Below are positions 1-15,073 of a stretch of 64,000 nt of DNA, piece by piece. The position numbers were made by a program, and so were the translations under genes. This DNA is from Eledone cirrhosa. Its lineage: Eukaryota > Mollusca > Cephalopoda > Octopoda > Eledonidae. The notes below the pieces were generated by a model. The model searched no databases. It was not told the DNA's origin and saw only the letters and a list, made by a program, of their open reading frames with translations. The DNA is taken from assembly GCA_964016885.1 (NCBI GenBank), contig OZ024744.1:21293298-21357297 (forward strand), read 5' to 3'. Numbering within the stretch: the first letter of the stretch is position 1; every line of letters starts with the position of its first letter.

Positions 1-3000
1 AATTACTATTTATCTCCTTTTTCAATTACTGTTGCTCTCCTCTTCAATTACTGTTGCTCTCCTCGTTCAATTACTGTTGCTCTCCTCATCAATTACTGTT
101 GCTCTCCTCGTTCAATTACTGTTGCTCTCCTCTTCAATTACTATTCTCTCCTCTTTCAATTACTGTTGCTCTCCTCTTTTAATTACTGTTGCTCTCCTCT
201 TTCAATTACTGTTGCTCTCCTCGTTCAATTACTGTTGCTCTCCTCTTTTAATTACTGTTGCTCTTCCCTTAAATTGCCGTTGTTCTCCTCGTTCAATTAC
301 TGTTGCTCTCCTCTTCAATTACTGTTGCTCTCCTCTTCAATTACTGTTGCTCTCCTCGTTCAATTACTGTTGCTCTCCTCCTCAATTACTGTTGCTCTCC
401 TCTTTCAATTACTGTTGCTCTCCTCGTTCAATTACTGTTGCTCTCCTCATCAATTACTGTTGCTCTCCTCGTTCAATTACTGTTGCTCTCCTCTTCAATT
501 ACTGTTGCTCTCCTCTTCAATTACTGTTGCTCTCCTCGTTCAATTACTGTTGCTCTCCTTCTCAATTACTGTTGCTCCCCTCTTCAATTTCTGTTGTTCT
601 CCTCTTTCAATTACTGTTGCTCTCCTCGTTCAATTACTGTTGCTCTCCTCTTCAATTACTATTTATCTCCTCTTTCATTTACTGTTGCTCTCCTCGTTCA
701 ATTACTGTTGCTCTCCTCCTCAATTACTGTTGCTCTCCTCTTCAATTACTGTTGCTCTCCTCTTTCAATTACTGTTGCTCTCCTCTTCAATTACTGTTGC
801 TCTCCTCTTCAATTACTGTTGCTCTCTTCTTTCAATTACTGTTGCTCTCCTCCTCAATTACTGTTGCTCTCCTCTTCAACTACTATTTCTCTCCTCTTTC
901 AATTACTGTTGCTCTCCTCTTCAATTACTGTTGCTCTCCTCTTCAATTACTGTTGCTCTCCTCTTCAATTATTATTTCTCTCCTCGTTCAATTACTGTTG
1001 CTCTCCTCTTCAATTACTATTTCTCTCCTCTTTCATTTACTGTTGCTCTCCTCGTTCAATTACTGTTGCTCTCCTCTTCAATTACTGTTGCTCTCCTCTT
1101 CAATTACTGTTGCTCTCCTCTTCAATTACTATTTCTCTCCTCTTTCAATTACTCTTCAATTACTATTTCTCTCCTCTTCAATTACTGTTGCTCTCCTCTT
1201 CAATTGCTGTTGCTCTCCTCTTCAATTACTGTTGCTCTCCTCTTTCAATTACTGTTGCTCTCCTCGTTCAATTACTGTTGCTTTCCTCTTCAATTACTAT
1301 TTCTCTCCTCTTTCAATTAGTGTTGCTCTCCTCATTAATTACTGTTGCTCTCCTCGTTCAATTACTATTGCTCTCCTCTTCAATTACTATTCTCTCCTCT
1401 TTCAATTACTGTTGCTCTCCTCTTTCAATTACTTTTGCTCTCCTCGTCAAATTACTGTTGCTCTGCTCGTTCGATTACTGTTGCTCTCCTCGTTCAATTA
1501 CTGTTGCTCTTCCCTTCAATTACTGTTGTTCTCCTCTTCAATTACTGTTGCTCTCCTCTTCAACTACTATTTCTCTCCTCTTTCAATTACTGTTGTTCTC
1601 CTCTTCAATTACTGTTGCTCTCCTCATCAATTACTGTTGCTCTCCTCGTTCAATTACTGTTGCTCTCCTCTTTCAATTACTGTTGCTCTCCTCGTTCAAT
1701 TACTGTTGCTCTCCTCTTCAATTACTGTTGCTCTCCTCGTTCAATTACTGTTGCTCTCCTCTTCAATTACTGTTGCTCTCCTCTTCAATTACTATTTCTC
1801 TCCTCTTTCAATTACTGTTGCTCTCCTCTTCAATTACTGTTGCTATCCTCGTTCAATTACTGTTGCTCTCCTCATCAATTACTGTTGCTCTCCTCGTTCA
1901 ATTACTGTTGCTCTCCTCTTCAATTACTATTCTCTCCTCTTTCAATTACTGTTGCTCTGCTCGTTCAATTACTGTTGCTCTCCTCTTCAATTACTGTTGC
2001 TCTCCTCGTTCAATTAATGTTGCTCTCCTCCTCAATTACTGTTGCTCCCCCCTTCAATTGCTGTTGTCTCCTCTTTCAATTACTGTTGCTCTCCTCGTTC
2101 AATTAATGTTGCTCTCCTCCTCAATTACTGTTGCTCTCCTCTTCAATTACTATTCTCTCCTCTTTCAATTACTGTTGCTCTGCTCGTTCAATTACTGTTG
2201 CTCTCCTCTTCAATTACTGTTGCTCTCCTCGTTCAATTAATGTTGCTCTCCTCCTCAATTACTGTTGCTCCCCCCTTCAATTGCTGTTGTCTCCTCTTTC
2301 AATTAGTGTTGCTCTCCTCATCAATTACTGTTGCTCTCCTCGTTCAATTACTGTTGCTCTCCTCTTCAATTACTATTTCTCTCCTCTTTCAATTACTGTT
2401 GCTCTCCTCTTCAATTACTGTTGCTATCCTCGTTCAATTACTGTTGCTCTCCTCATCAATTACTGTTGCTCTCCTCGTTCAATTACTGTTGCTCTCCTCT
2501 TCCATTACTATTCTCTCCTCTTTCAATTACTGTTGCTCTCCTCGTTCAATTACTGTTGCTCTCCTCTTCAATTACCGTTGCTCTCCTCGTTCAATTAATG
2601 TTGCTCTCCTCCTCAATTACTGTTGCTCCCCTCTTCAATTGCTGTTGCTCTCCTCTTTCAATTACTGTTGCTCTCCTCGTTCAATTACTGTTGTTTCCTC
2701 TTCAATTACTATTTCTCTCCTCTTTCAATTACTGTTGCTCTCCTCGTTCAATTACTGTTGCTTTCCTCTTCAATTACTATTTCTCTCCTCTTTCAATTAG
2801 TGTTGCTCTCCTCATCAATTACTGTTGCTCTCCTCGTTCAATTACTGTTGCTCTCCTCTTCAATTACTATTTCTCTCCTCTTTCAATTACTGTTGCTCTC
2901 CTCTTCAATTACTGTTGCTATCCTCGTTCAATTACTGTTGCTCTCCTCATCAATTACTGTTGCTCTCCTCGTTCAATTACTGTTGCTCTCCTCTTCCATT

Positions 3001-4412
3001 ACTATTCTCTCCTCTTTCAATTACTGTTGCTCTCCTCGTTCAATTACTGTTGCTCTCCTCTTCAATTACTGTTGCTCTCCTCGTTCAATTAATGTTGCTC
3101 TCCTCCTCAAGTACTGTTGCTCCCCTCTTCAATTGCTGTTGCTCTCCTCTTTCAATTACTGTTGCTCTCCTCGTTCAATTACTGTTGTTTCCTCTTCAAT
3201 TACTATTTCTCTCCTCTTTCAATTAGTGTTGCTCTCCTCTTTCAATTACTGTTGCTCTCCTCTTTCAATTACTGTTGCTCTCCTCTTCAATTACTGTTGC
3301 TCTCCTCTTCAATTGCTGTTGCTCTCCTCTTCAATTACTGTTGCTTTCCTCTTCAATTACTATTTCTCTCCTCTTTCAATTAGTGTTGCTCTCCTCATCA
3401 ATTACTGTTGCTCTCCTCGTTCAATTACTATTGCTCTCCTCTTCAATTACTATTCTCTCCTCTTTCAATTACTGTTGCTCTCCTCTTTCAATTACTTTTG
3501 CTCTCCTCGTCAAATTACTGTTGCTCTCCTCGTTCGATTACTGTTGCTCTCCTCGTTCAATTACTGTTGCTCTTCCCTTCAATTACTGTTGTTCTCCTCT
3601 TCAATTACTGTTGCTCTCCTCTTCAACTACTATTTCTCTCCTCTTTCAATTACTGTTGTTCTCCTCTTCAATTACTGTTGCTCTCCTCTTCAACTACTAT
3701 TTCTCTCCTCTTTCAATTACTGTTGTTCTCCTCTTCAATTACTGTTGCTCTCCCCATCAATTACTGTTCCTCTCCTCGTTCAATTACTGTTGCTCTCCTC
3801 TTTCAATTACTGTTGCTCTCCTCGTTCAATTACTGTTGCTCTCCTCTTCAATTACTGTTGCTCTCCTCGTTCAATTACTCTTGCTCTCCTCCTTCAATTA
3901 CTGTTGCTCTCCTCTTCAATTACTATTTCTCTCCTCTTTCAATTACTGTTGCTCTCCTATTCAATTACTGTTGCTATCCTCGTTCAATTACTGTTGCTCT
4001 CCTCATCAATTACTGTTGCTCTCCTCGTTCAATTACTGTTGCTCTCCTCTTCAATTACTATTCTCTCCTCTTTCAATTACTGTTGCTCTCCTCGTTCAAT
4101 TACTGTTGCTCTCCTCGTTCAATTAATGTTGCTCTCCTCCTCAATTACTGTTGCTCCCCTCTTCAATTGCTGTTGCTCTCCTCTTTCAATTACTGTTGCT
4201 CTCCTCGTTCAATTACTGTTGCTTTCCTCTTCAATTACTATTTCTCTCCTCTTTCAATTAGTGTTGCTCTCCTCATCAATTACTGTTGCTCTCCTCGTTC
4301 AATTACTGTTACTCTCCTCTTCAATTACTATTCTCTCTTCTTTCAATTACTGTTGCTCTCCTCTTTCAATTACTGTTGCTCTCCTCGTTCAATTACTGTT
4401 GCTCTCCTCTTC

Positions 4413-6585
4413 AATTACTATTTATCTCCTTTTTCAATTACTGTTGCTCTCCTCTTCAATTACTGTTGCTCTCCTCGTTCAATTACTGTTGCTCTCCTCA
4501 TCAATTACTGTTGCTCTCCTCGTTCAATTACTGTTGCTCTCCTCTTCAATTACTATTCTCTCCTCTTTCAATTACTGTTGCTCTCCTCTTTTAATTACTG
4601 TTGCTCTCCTCTTTCAATTACTGTTGCTCTCCTCGTTCAATTACTGTTGCTCTCCTCTTCAATTACTGTTGCTCTCCTCTTCAATTACTGTTGCTCTCCT
4701 CGTTCAATTACTGTTGCTCTCCTCCTCAATTACTGTTGATCTCCTCTTTCAATTACTGTTGCTCTCCTCGTTCAATTACTGTTGCTCTCCTCATCAATTA
4801 CTGTTGCTCTCCTCGTTCAATTACTGTTGCTCTCCTCTTCAATTACTATTCTCTCCTCTTTCAATTACTGTTGCTCTCCTCTTTCAATTACTCTTGCTCT
4901 CCTCGTTCAATTACTGTTGCTCTCCATGTTCAATTACTGTTGCCCTTCCCTTCAAGTACTGTTGTTCTCCTCGTTCAATTACTGTTGCTCTCCTCTTCAA
5001 TTACTGTTGCTCTCCTCTTCAATTACTGTTGCTCTCCTCGTTCAATTACTGTTGCTCTCCTTCTCAATTACTGTTGCTCCCCTCTTCAATTTCTGTTGTT
5101 CTCCTCTTTCAATTACTGTTGCTCTCCTCGTTCAATTACTGTTGCTCTCATCTTCAATTACTATTTATCTCCTCTTTCATTTACTGTTGCTCTCCTCGTT
5201 CAATTACTGTTGCTCTCCTCCTCAATTACTGTTGCTCTCCTCTTCAATTACTGTTGCTCTCCTCTTTCAATTATTGTTGCTCTCCTCTTCAATTACTGTT
5301 GCTCTCCTCTTCAATTACTGTTGCTCTCTTCTTTCAATTACTGTTGCTCTCCTCCTCAATTACTGTTGCTCTCCTCTTCAACTACTATTTCTCTCCTCTT
5401 TCAATTACTGTTGCTCTCCTCTTCAATTACTGTTGCTCTCCTCTTCAATTACTGTTGCTCTCCTCTTCAATTATTATTTCTCTCCTCGTTCAATTACTGT
5501 TGCTCTCCTCTTCAATTACTATTTCTCTCCTCTTTCATTTACTGTTGCTCTCCTCGTTCAATTACTGTTGCTCTCCTCTTCAATTACTGTTGCTCTCATC
5601 TTCAATTACTGTTGCTCTCCTCTTCAATTACTATTTCTCTCCTCTTTCAATTACTCTTCAATTACTATTTCTCTCCTCTTCAATTACTGTTGCTCTCCTC
5701 TTCAATTACTGTTGCTCTCCTCTTTCAATTACTGTTGCTCTCCTCGTTCAATTACTGTTGCTTTCCTCTTCAATTACTATTTCTCTCCTCTTTCAATTAG
5801 TGTTGCTCTCCTCATTAATTACTGTTGCTCTCCTCGTTCAATTACTATTGCTCTCCTCTTCAATTACTATTCTCTCCTCTTTCAATTACTGTTGCTCTCC
5901 TCTTTCAATTACTTTTGCTCTCCTCGTCAAATTACTGTTGCTCTGCTCGTTCGATTACTGTTGCTCTCCTCGTTCAATTACTGTTGCTCTTCCCTTCAAT
6001 TACTGTTGTTCTCCTCTTCAATTACTGTTGCTCTCCTCTTCAACTACTATTTCTCTCCTCTTTCAATTACTGTTGTTCTCCTCTTCAATTACTGTTGCTC
6101 TCCTCATCAATTACTGTTGCTCTCCTCGTTCAATTACTGTTGCTCTCCTCTTTCAATTACTGTTGCTCTCCTCGTTCAATTACTGTTGCTCTCCTCTTCA
6201 ATTACTGTTGCTCTCCTCGTTCAATTACTGTTGCTCTCCTCTTCAATTACTGTTGCTCTCCTCTTCAATTACTATTTCTCTCCTCTTTCAATTACTGTTG
6301 CTCTCCTCTTCAATTACTGTTGCTATCCTCGTTCAATTACTGTTGCTCTCCTCATCAATTACTGTTGCTCTCCTCGTTCAATTACTGTTGCTCTCCTCTT
6401 CAATTACTATTCTCTCCTCTTTCAATTACTGTTGCTCTGCTCGTTCAATTACTGTTGCTCTCCTCTTCAATTACTGTTGCTCTCCTCGTTCAATTAATGT
6501 TGCTCTCCTCCTCAATTACTGTTGCTCCCCCCTTCAATTGCTGTTGTCTCCTCTTTCAATTACTGTTGCTCTCCTCGTTCAATTA
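4413..6585 (+). repeat. Second copy of the 1-2,105 block
   Basis: The order of unusual units here repeats the order at the start of the window. TATCTCC lies at 11 and 4,423. The TTCTCAATT unit with GCTCCCC and CAATTTC lies near 555 and 5,057. CTCATTAATT lies at 1,331 and 5,811, and GCTCCCCCCTTCAATTG lies near 2,044 and 6,524. The offset changes from 4,412 to 4,502 to 4,480, which fits gain or loss of a few whole units. The match is lost just past 2,105, where the first copy continues into another block. Confidence 0.75.
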
Positions 6586-8722
6586 CTGTTGCTTTCCTCT
6601 TCAATTACTATTTCTCTCCTCTTTCAATTAGTGTTGCTCTCCTCATCAATTACTGTTGCTCTCCTCGTTCAATTACTGTTGCTCTCCTCTTCAATTACTA
6701 TTTCTCTCCTCTTTCAATTACTGTTGCTCTCCTCTTCAATTACTGTTGCTATCCTCGTTCAATTACTGTTGCTCTCCTCATCAATTACTGTTGCTCTCCT
6801 CGTTCAATTACTGTTGCTCTCCTCTTCCATTACTATTCTCTCCTCTTTCAATTACTGTTGCTCTCCTCGTTCAATTACTGTTGCTCTCCTCTTCAATTAC
6901 TGTTGCTCTCCTCGTTCAATTAATGTTGCTCTCCTCCTCAATTACTGTTGCTCCCCTCTTCAATTGCTGTTGCTCTCCTCTTTCAATTACTGTTGCTCTC
7001 CTCGTTCAATTACTGTTGTTTCCTCTTCAATTACTATTTCTCTCCTCTTTCAATTAGTGTTGCTCTCCTCTTTCAATTACTGTTGCTCTCCTCTTCAATT
7101 ACTGTTGCTCTCCTCTTCAATTGCTGTTGCTCTCCTCTTCAATTACTTTTGCTTTCCTCTTCAATTACTATTTCTCTCCTCTTTCAATTAGTGTTGCTCT
7201 CCTCATCAATTACTGTTGCTCTCCTCGTTCAATTACTATTGCTCTCCTCTTCAATTACTATTCTCTCCTCTTTCAATTACTGTTGCTCTCCTCTTTCAAT
7301 TACTTTTGCTCTCCTCGTCAAATTACTGTTGCTCTCCTCGTTCGATTACTGTTGCTCTCCTCGTTCAATTACTGTTGCTCTTCCCTTCAATTACTGTTGT
7401 TCTCCTCTTCAATTACTGTTGCTCTCCTCTTCAACTACTATTTCTCTCCTCTTTCAATTACTGTTGTTCTCCTCTTCAATTACTGTTGCTCTCCTCTTCA
7501 AATACTATTTCTCTCCTCTTTCAATTACTGTTGCGCTCCTCTTTCAATTACTTTTGCTCTCCTCGTCAAATTACTGTTGCTCTCCTCGTTCGATTACTGT
7601 TGCTCTCCTCGTTCAATTACTGTTGCTCTTCCCTTCAATTACTGTTGTTCTCCTCTTCAATTACTGTTGCTCTCCTCTTCAACTACTATTTCTCTCCTCT
7701 TTCAATTACTGTTGTTCTCCTCTTCAATTACTGTTGCTCCCCTCTTCAATTGCTGTTGCTCTCCTCTTTCAATTACTGTTGCTCTCCTCGTTCAATTACT
7801 GTTGTTTCCTCTTCAATTACTATTTCTCTCCTCTTTCAATTAGTGTTGCTCTCCTCTTTCAATTACTGTTGCTCTCCTCTTTCAATTACTGTTGCTCTCC
7901 TCTTCAATTACTGTTGCTCTCCTCTTCAATTGCTGTTGCTCTCCTCTTCAATTACTGTTGCTTTCCTCTTCAATTACTATTTCTCTCCTCTTTCAATTAG
8001 TGTTGCTCTCCTCATCAATTACTGTTGCTCTCCTCGTTCAATTACTATTGCTCTCCTCTACAATTACTATTCTCTCCTCTTTCAATTACTGTTGCTCTCC
8101 TCTTTCAATTACTTTTGCTCTCCTCGTCAAATTACTGTTGCTCTCCTCGTTCGATTACTGTTGCTCTCCTCGTTCAATTACTGTTGCTCTTCCCTTCAAT
8201 TACTGTTGTTCTCCTCTTCAATTACTGTTGCTCTCCTCTTCAACTACTATTTCTCTCCTCTTTCAATTACTGTTGTTCTCCTCTTCAATTACTGATGCTC
8301 TCCTCATCAATTACTGTTGCTCTCCTCGTTCAATTACTGTTGCTCTCCTCTTTCAATTACTGTTGCTCTCCTCGTTCAATTACTGTTGCTCTCCTCTTCA
8401 ATTACTGTTGCTCTCCTCGTTCAATTACTGTTGCTCTCATCGTTCAATTACTGTTGCTCTCCTCTTCAATTACTATTTCTCTCCTCTTTCAATTACTGTT
8501 GCTCTCCTCTTCAATTACTGTTGCTATCCTCGTTCAATTACTGTTGCTCTCCTCATCAATTACTGTTGCTCTCCTCGTTCAATTACTGTTGCTCTCCTCT
8601 TCAATTACTATTCTCTCCTCTTTCAATTACTGTTGCTCTGCTCGTTCAATTACTGTTGCTCTCCTCTTCAATTACTGTTGCTCTCCTCGTTCAATTAATG
8701 TTGCTCTCCTCCTCAATTACTG

Positions 8723-9431
8723 TTGCTCCCCCCTTCAATTGCTGTTGTCTCCTCTTTCAATTACTGTTGCTCTCCTCGTTCAATTACTGTTGCTTTCCTC
8801 TTCAATTACTATTTCTCTCCTCTTTCAATTAGTGTTGCTCTCCTCATCAATTACTGTTGCTCTCCTCGTTCAATTACTGTTGCTCTCCTCTTCAATTACT
8901 ATTTCTCTCCTCTTTCAATTACTGTTGCTCTCCTCTTCAATTACTGTTGCTATCCTCGTTCAATTACTGTTGCTCTCCTCATCAATTACTGTTGCTCTCC
9001 TCGTTCAATTACTGTTGCTCTCCTCTTCCATTACTATTCTCTCCTCTTTCAATTACTGTTGCTCTCCTCGTTCAATTACTGTTGCTCTCCTCTTCAATTA
9101 CTGTTGCTCTCCTCGTTCAATTAATGTTGCTCTCCTCCTCAATTACTGTTGCTCCCCTCTTCAATTGCTGTTGCTCTCCTCTTTCAATTACTGTTGCTCT
9201 CCTCGTTCAATTACTGTTGTTTCCTCTTCAATTACTATTTCTCTCCTCTTTCAATTAGTGTTGCTCTCCTCTTTCAATTACTGTTGCTCTCCTCTTTCAA
9301 TTACTGTTGCTCTCCTCTTCAATTACTGTTGCTCTCCTCTTAAATTGCTGTTGCTCTCCTCTTCAATTACTGTTGCTTTCCTCTTCAATTACTATTTCTC
9401 TCCTCTTTCAATTAGTGTTGCTCTCCTCATC
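8723..9431 (+). repeat. Copy of the 6,522-7,230 block, offset 2,201 bp
   Basis: From the GCTCCCCCCTTCAATTG unit onward, the series of variants (TGTTGTCTCC, GCTTTCCTC, CAATTAG, TGCTATCC, CTTCCATTAC, TTAATG, GCTCCCC with CAATTGC, TGTTTCC) matches 6,522 onward at a constant offset of 2,201 bp. This is one of the least diverged duplications in the left domain, so probably one of the younger ones. End points are approximate. Confidence 0.75.
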
Positions 9432-12400
9432 AATTACTGTTGCTCTCCTCGTTCAATTACTATTGCTCTCCTCTTCAATTACTATTCTCTCCTCTTTCAA
9501 TTACTGTTGCTCTCCTCTTTCAATTACTTTTGCTCTCCTCGTTCGATTACTGTTGCTCTCCTCGTTCAATTACTGTTGCTCTTCCCTTCAATTACTGTTG
9601 TTCTCCTCTTCAATTACTGTTGCTCTCCTCTTCAATTACCATTTCTCCTCTTTCAATTACTGTTGCTCTTATCTTCAATTACTGTTGCTCTCCGCGTTCA
9701 ATTAATGTTGCTCTCATCCTCAATTAATGTTGCTCTCCTCTTCAATTACTGTTGCTCTCCTCTTCAACTACTGTTGCTCTCCTCTTTCAATTAATGTTGC
9801 TCTCCTCCTCAATTACTGTTGCTCTCCTCTTCAACTACTATTTCTCTCCTCTTTCAATTACTGTTGTTCTCCTCTTCAATTACTGTTGCTCTCCTCATCA
9901 ATTACTGTTGCTCTCCTCGTTCAATTACTGTTGCTCTCCTCTTTCAATTACTGTTGGTCTCCTCGTTCAATTACTGTTGCTCTCCTCTTCAATTACTTTT
10001 GCTCTCCTCGTTCAATTACTGTTGCTCTCCTCGTTCAATTACTGTTGCTCTCCTCTTCAATTACTATTTCTCTCCTCTTTCAATTACTGTTGTTCTCCTC
10101 TTCAATTACTGTTGCTATCCTCGTTCAATTACTGTTGCTCTCCTCATCAATTACTGTTGCTCTCCTCGTTCAATTACTGTTGCTCTCCTCTTCAATTACT
10201 ATTCTCTCCTCTTTCAATTACTGTTGCTCTCCTCGTTCAATTACTGTTGCTCTCCTCGTTCAATTACTGTTGCTCTCCTCTTCAATTACTATTTCTCTCC
10301 TCTTTCAATTACTGTTGCTCTCCTCTTTCAATTACTGTTGTTCTCCTCTTCAATTACTATTCTCTCCTCTTTCAATTACTGTTGCTCTCCTCGTTCAATT
10401 ACTGTTGCTCTCCTCGTTCAATTACTGTTGCTCTCCTCTTCAATTACTGTTGCTCTCCTCGTTCAATTACTGTTGCTCTCCTCCTTCAATTACTGTTGCT
10501 TTCCTCTTCAATTACTATTTCTCTCCTCTTTCAATTAGTGTTGCTCTCCTCATCAATTACTGTTGCTCTCCTCGTTCAATTACTGTTACTCTCCTCGTTC
10601 GATTACTGTTGCTCTCCTCGTTCAATTACTGTTGCTCTTCCCTTCAATTACTGTTGTTCTCCTCGTTCAATTACTGTTGCTCTCCTCTTCAATTACTGTT
10701 GCTCTCCTCGTTCAATTACTATTCTCTCCTCTTTCAATTACTGTTGCTCTCCTCGTTCAATTACTGTTGCTCTCGTCTTCAATTACTGTTGCTCTCCTCG
10801 TTCAATTAATGTTGCTCTCCTCCTCAATTACTGTTGCTCCCCTCTTCAATTGCTGTTGCTCTCCTCTTTCAATTACTGTTGCTCTCCTCGTTCAATTACG
10901 GTTGCTTTCCTCTTCAATTACTATTTCTCTCCTCTTTCAATTAGTGTTGCTCTCCTCATCAATTACAGTTGCTCTCCTCGTTCAATTACTGTTACTCTCC
11001 TCGTTCGATTACTGTTGCTCTCCTCGTTCAATTACTGTTGCTCTTCCCTTCAATTACTGTTGTTCTCCTCGTTCAATTACTGTTGCTCTCCTCTTCAATT
11101 ACTGTTGCTCTCCTCGTTCAATTACTATTCTCTCCTCTTTCAATTACTGTTGCTCTCCTCGTTCAATTACTGTTGCTCTCCTCTTCAATTACTGTTGCTC
11201 TGCTCGTTCAATTAATGTTGCTCTCCTCCTCAATTACTGTTGCTCCCCTCTTCAATTGCTGTTGCTCTCCTCTTTCAATTACTGTTGCTCTCCTCGTTCA
11301 ATTACTGTTGCTCTCCTCTTCAATTACTGTTGCTCTCCTCTTCAATTACTGTTGCTATCCTCGTTCAATTACTGTTGCTCTCCTCATCAATTACTGTTGC
11401 TCTCCTCGTTCAATTACTGTTGCTCTCCTCTTCAATTACTATTCTCTCCTCTTTCAATTACTGTTGCTCTCCTCGTTCAATTACTGTTGCTCTCCTCTTC
11501 AATTACTGTTGCTCTCCTCTTCAATTACTGTTGCTCTCCCCGTTTAATTACTGTTGCTCTCATCCTCAATTACTGTTGCTTTCCCCTTCAATTACTATTT
11601 CTCTCCTCTTTCAATTAGTGTTGCTCTCCTCATCAATTACTGTTGCTCTCCTCGTTCAATTACTGTTACTCTCCACTTCAATTACTATTCTCTCCTCTTT
11701 CAATTACTGTTGCTCTCCTCTTTCAATTACTGTTGCTCTCCTCGTTCAATTACTGTTGCTCTCCTCGTTCGATTACTGTTGCTTTCCTCGTTTAATTACT
11801 GTTGCTCTTCCCTTCAATTACTGTTGTTCTCCTCGTTCAATTACTGTTGTTCTCCTCGTTCAATTACTGTTGCTCTCCTCTTCAATTACTGTTGCTCTCC
11901 TCTTCAATTACTGTTGCTCTCCTCGTTCAATTACTGTTGCTCTCATCCTCAATTACTGTTGCTCTCCTCTTCAATTACTGTTGCTCTCCTCTTCAATTAA
12001 TGTTGCTCTCCTCTTCAATTACTTTTGCTCTCCTCTTCAATTACTGTTGCTCTCCTCTTTCAATTACTGTTGCTCTCCTCGTCAATTACTGTTGCTCTCC
12101 TCTTCAACTACTATTTCTCTCCTCTTTCAATTACAGTTGTTCTCCTCTTCAATTACTGTTGCTCTCCTCGTTCAATTACTGTTGCTCTCCTCGTTCAATT
12201 ACTGTTGCTCTCCTCTTTCAATTACTGTTGCTCTCCTCGTTCAATTACTGTTGCTCTCCTCTTCAATTACTGTTGCTCTCCTCGTTCAATTACTGTTGCT
12301 CTCCTCGTTCAATTACTGTTGCTCTCCTCTTCAATTACTATTTATCTCCTTTTTCAATTACTGTTGCTCTCCTCTTCAATTACTGTTGCTCTCCTCGTTC

Positions 12401-15073
12401 AATTACTGTTGCTCTCCTCTTTCAATTACTGTTGCTCTCCTCGTTCAATTACTGTTGCTCTCGTCTTCAATTACTGTTGCTCTCCTCGTTCAATTAATGT
12501 TGCTCTCCTCCTCAATTACTCTTGCTCCGCTCTTCAATTGCTGTTGCTCTCCTCTTTCAATTACTGTTGCTCTCCTCGTTCAATTACTGTTGCTTTCCTC
12601 TTCAATTACTATTTCTCTCCTCTTTCAATTAGTGTTGCTCTCCTCATCAATTACTGTTGCTCTCCTCGTTCAATTACTGTTACTCTCCTCGTTCGATTAC
12701 TGTTGCTCTCCTCGTTCAATTACTGTTGCTCTTCCCTTCAATTACTGTTGTTCTCCTCGTTCAATTACTGTTGCTCTCCTCTTCAATTACTGTTGCTCTC
12801 CTCGTTCAATTACTATTCTCTCCTCTTTCAATTACTGTTGCTCTCCTCGTTCAATTACTGTTGCTCTCCTCTTCAATTACTGTTGCTCTCCTCGTTCAAT
12901 TAATGTTGCTCTCCTCCTCAATTACTGTTGCTCCCCTCTTCAATTGCTGTTGCTCTCCTCTTTCAATTACTGTTGCTCTCCTCGTTCAATTACTGTTGCT
13001 TTCCCCTTCAATTACTATTTCTCTCCTCTTTCAATTACTGTTGCTCTCCTCTTCAATTACTGTTGCTATCCTCGTTCAATTACTGTTGCTCTCCTCATCA
13101 ATTACTGTTGCTCACCTCGTTCAATTACTGTTGCTCTCCTCTTCAATTACTATTCTCTCCTCTTTCAATTACTGTTGCTCTCCTCGTTCAATTACTGTTG
13201 CTCTCCTCTTCAATTACTGTTGCTCTCCTCTTCAATTACTGTTGCTCTCCCCGTTCAATTACTGTTGCTCTCATCCTCAATTACTGTTGCTTTCCTCTTC
13301 AATTACTATTTCTCTCCTCTTTCAATTAGTGTTGCTCTCCTCATCAATTACTGTTGTTCTCCTCGTTCAATTACTGTTACTCTCCACTTCAATTACTATT
13401 CTCTCCTCTTTCAATTACTGTTGCTCTCCTCTTTCAATTACTGTTGCTCTCCTCGTTCAATTACTGTTGCTCTCCTCGTTCGATTACTGTTGCTCTCCTC
13501 GTTTAATTACTGTTGCTCTTCCCTTCAATTACTGTTGTTCTCCTCGTTCAATTACTGTTGCTCTCCTCTTCAATTACTGTTGCTCTCCTCTTCAACTACT
13601 GTTGCTCTCCTCGTTCAATTACTGTTGCTCTCATCCTCAATTACTGTTGCTCTCCTCTTCAATTACTGTTGCTCTCCTCTTCAATTAATGTTGCTCTCCT
13701 CTTCAATTACTTTTGCTCTCCTCTTCAATTACTGTTGCTCTCCTCTTTCAATTACTGTTGCTCTCCTCGTCAATTACTGTTGCTCTCCTCTTCAACTACT
13801 ATTTCTCTCCTCTTTCAATTACTGTTGTTCTCCTCTTCAATTACTGTTGCTCTCCTCGTTCAATTACTGTTGCTGTCCTCGTTCAATTACTGTTGCTCTC
13901 CTCTTTCAATTACTGTTGCTCTCCTCGTTCAATTACTGTTGCTCTCCTCTTCAATTACTGTTGCTCTCCTCGTTCAATTACTGTTGCTCTCCTCGTTCAA
14001 TTACTGTTGCTCTCCTCTTCAATTACTATTTATCTCCTTTTTCAATTACTGTTGCTCTCCTCTTCAATTACTGTTGCTCTCCTCGTTCAATTACTGTTGC
14101 TCTCCTCATCAATTACTGTTGCTCTCCTCGTTCAATTACTGTTGCTCTCCTCTTTAATTACTATTCTCTCCTCTTTCAATTAATGTTGCTCTCCTCTTTT
14201 AATTACTGTTGCTCTCTTCTTTCAATTACTGTTGCTCTCCTCCTTCAATTACTGTTGCTCTTCCCTTAAATTACTGTTGTTCTCCTCGTTCAATTACTGT
14301 TGCTCTACTCTTCAATTACTGTTGCTCTCCTCTTCAATTACTGTTGCTCCCCTCTTCAATTACTGTTGCTCTCCTCGTTCAATTACTGTTGCTCTCCTCG
14401 TTCAATTACTGTTGGTCTCCTCTTTCAATTACTGTTGCTCTCCTCGTTCAATTACTGTTGCTCTCCTCTTCAACTACTATTTCTCTCCTCTTTCAATTAC
14501 TGTTGCTCTCCTCTTCAATTACTGTTGCTCTCCTCTTCAATTACTGTTGCTCTCCTCTTCAATTACTGTTGCTCTCCTCTTCAATTACTATTTCTCTCCT
14601 CGTTCAATTACTGTTGCTCTCCTCTTCAATTACTATTTCTCTCCTCTTTCATTTATTGTTGCTCTCCTCGTTCAATTACTGTTGCTCTCCTCTTCAATTA
14701 CTGTTGCTCTCCTCTTCAATTTCTGTTGCTCTCCTCTTCAATTACTATTTCTCTCCTCTTTCAATTACTCTTCAATTACTATTTCTCTCCTCGTTCAATT
14801 ACTGTTCCTCTCCTCTTCAATTACTATTTCTCTCCTCTTTCATTTACTGTTGCTCTCCTCTTTCAATTACTGTTGCTCTCCTCCTCAATTACTGTTGCTC
14901 TCCTCTTCAACTACTCTTTCTCTCCTCTTTCAATTACTGTTGCGCTCCTCTTCAATTACTGTTGTTCTCCTCGTTCAATTACTGTTGCTCTCCTCTTCAA
15001 TTACTGTTGCTTTCCTCTTCAATTACTATTTCTCTCCTCTTTCAATTAGTGTTGCTCTCCTCATCAATTACTG